Both the position numbers and the translations under genes were made by a program. The notes beneath the pieces are model-generated. The model did no database searches, was not told the DNA's origin, and saw only the letters and a list, made by a program, of their open reading frames with translations. A stretch of 10,262 nt of DNA from CAXBNV01 sp963977185. GTDB taxonomy: Bacteria > Pseudomonadota > Gammaproteobacteria > JAGOUU01. The stretch lies in contig CAXBNV010000044.1 in the NCBI GenBank assembly GCA_963977185.1, forward strand, positions 1 to 10,262. Reading direction: 5' to 3'. The first letter of the stretch is position 1, and each line of letters begins with the position of its first letter. This document shows, piece by piece, positions 5,843-10,262 of this stretch.

Positions 5843-5885
5843 GAATTAAATGATGCTCTGGATAATTCAGAGTATCATTTAATTC
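5843..5885. repeat. 18-bp hairpin at the 3' end of the Thivi_2564-like gene
   Basis: GAATTAAATGATGCTCTG (5843-5860) and CAGAGTATCATTTAATTC (5868-5885) pair over 18 positions with a single G-T wobble and a 7-nt loop. It starts 8 nt past the stop codon at 5893 on the - strand. Neither side has a T tract, so it is probably a Rho-assisted or mRNA 3'-end-protecting structure rather than a classical terminator. Confidence 0.7.
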
Positions 5886-5892
5886 AAAAGGT

Positions 5893-6090
5893 CTATTTAA
5901 ATATCTTTAACATTGGAAACATTGGCTTAATTAGTCCAAAAAACTGTAAGACATATATAATTAAAATAATTAGAATAACTATATTAAGTAATGATTTGAT
6001 TGCCGGTGGCATTGGGATAAACATGTTAATTAAACCCAAAATTAAACCAAAAATAACAATAAGAGCTATTAAGTTAAGAATACCAGGCAT
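5893..6090 (-). CDS. Thivi_2564-like small inner-membrane protein
   Basis: A 65-residue, very hydrophobic protein with two membrane helices (about 4-23 and 32-52) around the conserved-looking loop NMFIPMPPAIKSLLNIV. This I-N-x-x-I-P-M-x-x-x-I-K-x-x-L-N-I-V pattern, followed by a hydrophobic helix ending LQFFGL, is that of the Thivi_2564 family of small membrane proteins. No function is known. The C-terminus KPMFPMLKIFK is short and basic. AAGGA lies 9 nt before the ATG. It has its own promoter-like sequence and is divergent from rlmJ. Confidence 0.8.
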   Translation of the reverse strand: MPGILNLIALIVIFGLILGLINMFIPMPPAIKSLLNIVILIILIIYVLQFFGLIKPMFPMLKIFK

Positions 6091-6117
6091 TGTTAAATTT
6101 CCTTATATTTGATTGAT

Positions 6118-6145
6118 AATATAAAAAATATAGCACATCTTACAA
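6118..6145 (-). promoter_or_regulatory. Putative promoter of the Thivi_2564-like gene
   Basis: On the - strand, TTGTAA (6145-6140), a 16-bp spacer and TATATT (6123-6118), followed by a ~20-nt leader to the ATG at 6090. Confidence 0.4.
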
Positions 6146-6211
6146 TAAATATATTATTTTAGATGATTTTGTCCTTATTGATTCATTACTTTCCTTATTT
6201 TTTTAATAAGA

Positions 6212-6217
6212 TATAAT
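6212..6217 (+). promoter_or_regulatory. Putative -10 box of rlmJ
   Basis: TATAAT, about 47 nt upstream of the rlmJ ATG. The -35 region (about 6188-6195, ACTTTCCT) is poor. There is no clear Shine-Dalgarno before the ATG at 6264. Confidence 0.4.
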
Positions 6218-6263
6218 TACCTTCAATAGCAACCCGCTTCACAAAATATTAACTTATTTAATT

Positions 6264-7064
6264 ATGTATAGTTATCAACACAGATATCATGCAGGCAACT
6301 TTGCTGATATTCATAAGCATGTAACTTTATTGGCTATTTTAAAATATTTGCACAACAAAGAATCAGCTTGTTGTATCATCGATGCTTTTGCTGGAGAAGG
6401 AATTTATAATCTAAACTCTAAAGAAAGTGATTTTAATCAAGAATATAAAACTGGATATAGTTTATTAAAAGATTTATCTGAAAAAAATTTTCTGTATGAA
6501 GAGTTACTGCAAAAAACTACTGAAAATATATACTCAGGATCTCCTTACGTTATACAATCTGAACTTCGATCTCAAGATAGAGCTATATTCATTGAAAACC
6601 ACACAAAGACTCATGCTTTATTAGTTGATAATTTTAAAGAAATATCTCGACATAAGAATATTAAAATTTATAAAAGAGATTCCTATGAGGCTGTTAATGC
6701 TCTAGTGCCATATAAAGAGCCAAGAGGCATTATATTTTTTGACCCTAGTTATGAAGTTAAAACTGAATATCATAAACTTGCTAATTTTGTGTACAATAAT
6801 TATAAAAAAAATCCTCAAGGTATTTATGTAATATGGTACCCTATAATTTTTCAAAAAAGCTTCCATAAGGAGTTATTTTGGCTGTTTGATAAATTTCCAA
6901 AAGATAAAATTTGGCATAACCAAATTTTCCATAAAAAAAATGAAGTGAAAAAAGGCATGTATGGCAGCGGAATAATTGTAATAAATATCCCTTGGACAGT
7001 AGATACGATATTAGATGAACATTTTCATTCTCTTAATGAAAAGTCCAACCCAACACAATCTTAA
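6264..7064 (+). CDS. rlmJ: 23S rRNA (adenine(2030)-N(6))-methyltransferase RlmJ
   Basis: The product has 266 residues, close to the 280 of E. coli RlmJ. It uses S-adenosylmethionine to methylate N6 of A2030 in 23S rRNA in the cytoplasm. Family landmarks are present: N-terminal YQHRYHAGNFADIHKH (4-19), SAM-binding DAFAGEG (40-46), GSPYVIQ (92-98), catalytic motif IV DPSYE (160-164), and GSGIIVINIPW (234-244). Motif IV is D-P-S-Y rather than the D-P-P-Y of the textbook enzyme; I believe this change also occurs in other RlmJ proteins, so activity is likely kept. The start fits the family because MxxYxHxYHAGN is the usual N-terminus, although no ribosome binding site is visible. The gene is single, divergent from the Thivi_2564-like gene and convergent with the carboxypeptidase gene. 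Confidence 0.95.
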   Translation: MYSYQHRYHAGNFADIHKHVTLLAILKYLHNKESACCIIDAFAGEGIYNLNSKESDFNQEYKTGYSLLKDLSEKNFLYEELLQKTTENIYSGSPYVIQSELRSQDRAIFIENHTKTHALLVDNFKEISRHKNIKIYKRDSYEAVNALVPYKEPRGIIFFDPSYEVKTEYHKLANFVYNNYKKNPQGIYVIWYPIIFQKSFHKELFWLFDKFPKDKIWHNQIFHKKNEVKKGMYGSGIIVINIPWTVDTILDEHFHSLNEKSNPTQS

Positions 7065-7091
7065 ATATAAAACATTAGTCCATTGATTCAT

Positions 7092-7105
7092 TGATAATGG
7101 TATAA
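7092..7105 (+). repeat. Dispersed 14-mer TGATAATGGTATAA, copy D
   Basis: Exact copy followed by AGT as in copy B, and preceded by ATTGATTCAT. It lies 28 nt past the rlmJ stop, 33 nt past the carboxypeptidase stop on the other strand, and directly abuts the rlmJ terminator stem. Confidence 0.85.
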
Positions 7106-7106
7106 A

Positions 7107-7136
7107 GTCACAGGCTAATCCTTGTTACATTTTTTT
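7107..7136 (+). terminator. Intrinsic terminator of rlmJ
   Basis: GTCACAGG (7107-7114) pairs with CTTGTTAC (7121-7128) with one mismatch and one G-T pair around a 6-nt loop, followed by seven T residues at 7130-7136. Confidence 0.6.
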
Positions 7137-7138
7137 GC

Positions 7139-8662
7139 TTAATTAGAAGACAATGAATATATTTTATTATATTGAGTATATAAATAATCTATTAAATATT
7201 GAGAATTTGGCTTCTCTTTTGTTACTGTTTTTAGAATTTCTAAAGGAGCTTTACTTGAACCATAATGGTGTATTTTACTTTTTAACCATTGTTGTATTTC
7301 CTGCAAATTTCCTTTAGATAATATTTCATCAAAATCAGGTAAATCTTTTTTAACGATAGAGTAAAATTGTGCTGCATATGCATAACCTACAATATAACAA
7401 GGAAAATATCCAAAAAGTCCTGCAAACCAATGCACGTCTTGCAAAATTCCTTCTTGATCATTTTGTATATCCACTCCCAAATATTCCTTCATTTTTTGAC
7501 GCCATACATTAGGCAAATCTGATACTGATATCTCATTATTAAATAAATCCTTTTCTATTTCATAGCGAATGATTATATGTAAAATATAAGACAAAGGATC
7601 GCTATCTAAGCGTATCGGGTTAATATTTAATCTATAAATTGCTTTATGAAATTGCTCTAATGATATTTTATCTAAACTAGGCTTATACATTTTTTGAATT
7701 TGTGAATAATAATTACTCCAAAATTTAATGTTTGGTGCTGTAAGATACTCCCAAAATAAGGATTGCGACTCATGTAACGCACATCTACCATTTAAAATAC
7801 CTAAAGGGGTATCTTTAAATAATGAACTGATATTTTGCTCATAAAGTCCATGACCTCCTTCATGAATTACTCCAGTAATACCGCTTATCATGTCATTTTC
7901 TTTATATTTAGTTGTAACAACTACATCATCAAATATTCCACCAGTCATGGGGTGTTCTGATTTATTAAGTCTTCCTCTTAAAAAATCAAAGCCCATATTA
8001 CATAATATCTTTTTTGCTAGCTCATGCTGTTTTTCAGCTGGAACATGGGAGTATAAAAAATCAGCTGAAATTATTTTTCCTGATTTTTTTATATTTTTTA
8101 TTAAATTTACAACTTCATTTTTTAATTTTGAAAACAAAAGATCAATAACTTCAACGCTCAAACCTTCTTCATATTCATCTAATAAAACATCATATGGATT
8201 TTTATAATTATGTTTAAATTTTTCAATGATTGATTTTTTATAGGAGATAATTTTTTCTAGATATGGTGCAATCAAAGAAAAATCATTTTCTCTTTTAGCT
8301 TCTTCCCATTTTTGCTGTGATGTGCTACAAAGCTTAACATATTTAGCATATTCATCTTTATCAATTAATTTATTTTTATTAAATGTATCTATACATATTT
8401 CCAAAGATTTTTGTGTAACATAACTTAATTGGTAATAAACTTCATCAATAGATAGTTTCTCTATAAAATTAGCCATTTTTTTTGAAGTTTCTAACTCAAG
8501 GTGCTTTTGAGATATTATGCTCGCTATAGATGAATAAGAATCAACTGAACCTAGCGGAGCATCTGTGATTTGATGAACCTCGATAATATCAATAATACTC
8601 TGATAAACATTTATTTCTTTAAGAAATACTAAAAAATCTTGCTCAAGACATGCTATAGACAC
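7139..8662 (-). CDS. M32 family (Taq-type) metallocarboxypeptidase
   Basis: The product has 507 residues, the normal length for carboxypeptidase Taq. These zinc enzymes remove C-terminal residues with broad specificity except around Pro, Gly and acidic residues; they are cytoplasmic homodimers. The zinc motif H-E-G-G-H lies at 267-271 (IHEGGHGLYEQN) and the third ligand in HESQS at 297-301. Two further family signatures follow: RLDSDPLSYILHIIIRYEIE (351-370) and HWFAGLFGYFPCYIVG (411-426). There is no signal peptide. The start is GTG, supported by AAGGAG at 8668-8673 with a 5-nt spacer. The gene is convergent with rlmJ and divergent from the DUF6622-like gene. A likely role is peptide turnover in an organism living on host amino acids; that is inference. 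Confidence 0.95.
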   Translation of the reverse strand: MSIACLEQDFLVFLKEINVYQSIIDIIEVHQITDAPLGSVDSYSSIASIISQKHLELETSKKMANFIEKLSIDEVYYQLSYVTQKSLEICIDTFNKNKLIDKDEYAKYVKLCSTSQQKWEEAKRENDFSLIAPYLEKIISYKKSIIEKFKHNYKNPYDVLLDEYEEGLSVEVIDLLFSKLKNEVVNLIKNIKKSGKIISADFLYSHVPAEKQHELAKKILCNMGFDFLRGRLNKSEHPMTGGIFDDVVVTTKYKENDMISGITGVIHEGGHGLYEQNISSLFKDTPLGILNGRCALHESQSLFWEYLTAPNIKFWSNYYSQIQKMYKPSLDKISLEQFHKAIYRLNINPIRLDSDPLSYILHIIIRYEIEKDLFNNEISVSDLPNVWRQKMKEYLGVDIQNDQEGILQDVHWFAGLFGYFPCYIVGYAYAAQFYSIVKKDLPDFDEILSKGNLQEIQQWLKSKIHHYGSSKAPLEILKTVTKEKPNSQYLIDYLYTQYNKIYSLSSN

Positions 8663-8667
8663 ACTAA

Positions 8668-8673
8668 CTCCTT
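8668..8673 (-). promoter_or_regulatory. Shine-Dalgarno AAGGAG fixing the GTG start of the carboxypeptidase
   Basis: AAGGAG on the - strand, 5 nt before GTG at 8662-8660. It is the strongest ribosome binding site in the window, and no ATG in the same frame lies nearby. Confidence 0.75.
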
Positions 8674-8722
8674 GTTTTTTTTATCAAATTAATAAATGTA
8701 AAAAGTAAAGATCCACAATATA

Positions 8723-8751
8723 TTCATAATTCAAATATATTCACCTATAAT
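8723..8751 (+). promoter_or_regulatory. Promoter of the DUF6622-like gene
   Basis: TTCATA (8723-8728), a 17-bp spacer and TATAAT (8746-8751). The start point would be near 8758, leaving a ~25-nt leader to the ATG at 8783, which has no visible Shine-Dalgarno. Confidence 0.5.
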
Positions 8752-8782
8752 CATTTATATAATAACTTTCTTTATCTAAAAT

Positions 8783-9313
8783 ATGAATACAATTTGGCAA
8801 ACGTTATATCACACTCCTTGGTGGGTTTATGTATTATTTATATATCTTATAAATATAGGCATTAGAGCATCTAAACAAAACATAGTGTCATTAGATAAAT
8901 TATTTATAATCCCGGCATTATTTACAATAATGACAGTTCATTCTTTAGTAACATCTTTTAACCTATCTGCTTTTACAATTGTCTTATGGATTTTATCTAT
9001 TTTAATAGGTTTAATTCTAGGCGCTGCTAATTGCATGAGGTTCAAACAAATAAGAGTAGATAAAAATAATAGATTATTAGAAGTTCCAGGAACCTGGAGT
9101 ACTTTAGTTATTATAATTATTATTTTTGCAAGCAAGTATTATTTAGGTTACAGCATGTCAGTTGATCCTAATATTACTTCTGATATCTGGTTTGAAATTA
9201 TTGCTCTTGGTGTATCAGGTGTCTGCGCAGGATTCTTTATAGGTAAATTAATTTATTTTATTTATAAATTATATACTGAGCAATCTGTTCATCTAGATAT
9301 TAAAAATAATTAA
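8783..9313 (+). CDS. DUF6622-like multi-pass membrane protein
   Basis: The product has 176 residues with hydrophobic helices at about 13-28, 38-56, 62-82, 105-124 and 136-162. The order MNTIWQTLYHTPWWVYVLFI, then G-I-R-A-S-K-Q, then LGAANCMRF, then E-V-P-G-T-W-S-T-L and FASKYYLGY resembles DUF6622-type proteins (xxHTPxWVxxLFxxLLxxGxxxSRxR, GxxxG, PGSWxPLxL, FxxKYxLG). These are inner-membrane proteins of unknown function. It stands alone behind its own promoter and ends 9 nt from the convergent RMD1 gene. No enzymatic residues stand out. The family assignment is from memory of the motif layout, so the domain name is less certain than the membrane topology. Confidence 0.7.
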   Translation: MNTIWQTLYHTPWWVYVLFIYLINIGIRASKQNIVSLDKLFIIPALFTIMTVHSLVTSFNLSAFTIVLWILSILIGLILGAANCMRFKQIRVDKNNRLLEVPGTWSTLVIIIIIFASKYYLGYSMSVDPNITSDIWFEIIALGVSGVCAGFFIGKLIYFIYKLYTEQSVHLDIKNN

Positions 9314-9322
9314 TTATAATTA

Positions 9323-10114
9323 CTAAACAATATCCTTGATTTGCTTAACAACTTCCATAGCTATTTCAACAGAAATCAAAATAATAATAATCCACTCAAG
9401 AAAAGATGAATGAGCAGAGTTTAACTCATGTGATAAAAATATATAAAGTTCATGTACAACATCTAACCTTCTATGCAAAACATCTATTCTTTGCTTTAAA
9501 TCTAAGTATTCTGTAGTTATCTTATAATATGGCTCATAACCTGGGCGCTTCCAAAAAAACTCAGGTGTATCTAATAAATCACAATCAAGATTAATAGAAT
9601 TTCGCTCTTCAAATAGCTCTCCCATAAGTTTCGATACTTTTCTTCTTGATAAAGTCGTCTTACCTCTAGCGCTAACTTGCTTAGTTAAAAAACTTGTTTC
9701 TTGAATTGTTTCAGCAACCGATGATTCAAATACTTCTAACTTTACTGATTGAGATAAAGCATATGATAAAGATAATTTAATTAAAACGTCATCAGATTCA
9801 AGATATATTAAATCAGTTTCTTCATCTATTTCTGTTTTGTCTGAATATACAAACTCGAAGATATCTGAAGCTTGAGTATCAACAATATCAATAGATATTT
9901 TATCACAAATTTCACGCATAATATCTAAACTATCAGGCATCGCATTCCAGATGACAAATACCCCATATGAAAATATAAATGCATTAGTTTCATCGCCTAT
10001 TGTAATACAGACAACGTCTTCATGAAATTTAGTATTAAATTTTGTAACATTAAGAGTTTTATCAATTAATTTCAGATTGTATGATTTAGCAGTACAGTGA
10101 TATGAACAAAGCAT
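9323..10114 (-). CDS. RMD1/DUF155 family protein (YagE-like)
   Basis: The product has 263 residues. The N-terminal half contains the FIFSYGVFVIWNAM segment (46-59), matching the F-x-x-G-x-V-V-x-W-x motif of DUF155. The second half carries the family's best-conserved stretch, LLDTPEFFWKRPGYEPYYK (180-198). A predicted coiled coil follows (about 200-232, L-D-L-K-Q-R-I-D-V-L-H-R-R-L), then EWIIIILISVEIAMEVV (240-256), a C-terminal membrane anchor. The family includes yeast Rmd1/Rmd8 and the mitochondrial RMND1; the last supports mitochondrial translation, and the bacterial role is not established. The ATG is the only reasonable start, although no Shine-Dalgarno is seen. It is convergent with the DUF6622-like gene. 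Confidence 0.9.
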   Translation of the reverse strand: MLCSYHCTAKSYNLKLIDKTLNVTKFNTKFHEDVVCITIGDETNAFIFSYGVFVIWNAMPDSLDIMREICDKISIDIVDTQASDIFEFVYSDKTEIDEETDLIYLESDDVLIKLSLSYALSQSVKLEVFESSVAETIQETSFLTKQVSARGKTTLSRRKVSKLMGELFEERNSINLDCDLLDTPEFFWKRPGYEPYYKITTEYLDLKQRIDVLHRRLDVVHELYIFLSHELNSAHSSFLEWIIIILISVEIAMEVVKQIKDIV

Positions 10115-10150
10115 AAATTTAATTTAAGAGTTTTTTAAAATACAGCACAT

Positions 10151-10159
10151 ATCATACCA
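10151..10159 (-). promoter_or_regulatory. Extended -10 promoter of the RMD1 gene
   Basis: On the - strand TGGTATGAT (TGn plus TATGAT, five of six matches to TATAAT), about 36 nt before the ATG at 10114. No matching -35 is seen, as expected for an extended -10 promoter. Confidence 0.4.
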
Positions 10160-10222
10160 TGAAATCTACTAAAATAACTAAATATATCAATATACTTTAA
10201 AGATAAATGTCAATGGCAGACT

Positions 10223-10256
10223 AAATTCCATACCTAGCGCCAGAGAAAATTCCATA
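10223..10256. repeat. Two direct copies of AAATTCCATA, 24 bp apart, at the window edge
   Basis: AAATTCCATA occurs at 10223-10232 and 10247-10256, each followed closely by AGCG (ATACCTAGCG and ATAGCG). Spaced direct repeats of an AATTCCA type are found at the ends of some IS21-family elements, so this may be the left edge of an insertion sequence lying outside the window. No transposase is visible here. Confidence 0.4.
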
Positions 10257-10262
10257 GCGTTA

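Noticed and set aside
7890..8207. 105-codon + strand frame inside the carboxypeptidase gene
   Set aside because: It is antisense to the M32 coding region, covering its zinc-site half, and its sequence is low-complexity Ser/Phe/Lys typical of an antisense shadow.
8938..9135. 65-codon - strand frame inside the DUF6622-like gene
   Set aside because: Antisense to a membrane protein with consistent helices; no ribosome binding site and no domain.

Overview
The window is very A+T rich (roughly 70% or more by eye), uses the standard bacterial code, and has short Shine-Dalgarno sites (AAGGA/AAGGAG) in front of several genes. The gene set looks gammaproteobacterial: RlmJ-type 23S rRNA methyltransferase, M32 carboxypeptidase, RMD1/DUF155 protein, and small DUF3309 and Thivi_2564-type membrane proteins. 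A long 33-residue-repeat protein of a kind I associate with Legionella-like effectors suggests an AT-rich, host-associated relative of the Legionellales. That placement is an inference; Rickettsiales or Holosporales cannot be excluded from sequence alone.

Left part (1-3300), accessory: a large + strand gene, already open at the left edge, carries 13 tandem 33-residue helical repeats. It is followed by a decayed region. First comes a fragment of an Avd-like four-helix-bundle gene whose frame runs into a G+C-rich stretch reading E-Y-D-A-N-N-A-W-N-Q, which looks like a remnant of the template or variable repeat of a diversity-generating retroelement (DGR). Next is a frameshifted, truncated ISNCY-type transposase with a palindrome near its left side.

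Middle (3300-6120): a DUF2975 membrane protein and a small Cro/CI-type regulator form a two-gene + strand operon behind a promoter with a perfect 12-bp palindrome. Convergent to it is a secreted outer-membrane beta-barrel gene on the - strand with a good sigma-70 promoter. Two tiny hydrophobic membrane proteins (DUF3309-like, 55 aa, and Thivi_2564-like, 65 aa) lie on the - strand in long, hairpin-rich spacers. One spacer holds a possible + strand small RNA ending in a strong intrinsic terminator.

Right part (6120-10262), mostly housekeeping: rlmJ (+), M32 carboxypeptidase (-, GTG start), a DUF6622-like four-to-five-helix membrane protein (+) and an RMD1/DUF155 protein (-). The last 40 bases hold two spaced copies of AAATTCCATA, possibly the edge of another mobile element.

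The most unexpected non-coding signal is a 14-mer, TGATAATGGTATAA, present four times and always intergenic. In every case its complement lies in sense orientation 25-130 nt past the stop codon of a gene. It contains an extended -10-like TGGTATAA(A/T). No complete novel multi-gene defence or biosynthetic system is visible; the best leads are this dispersed motif, the DGR relic and the repeat protein.
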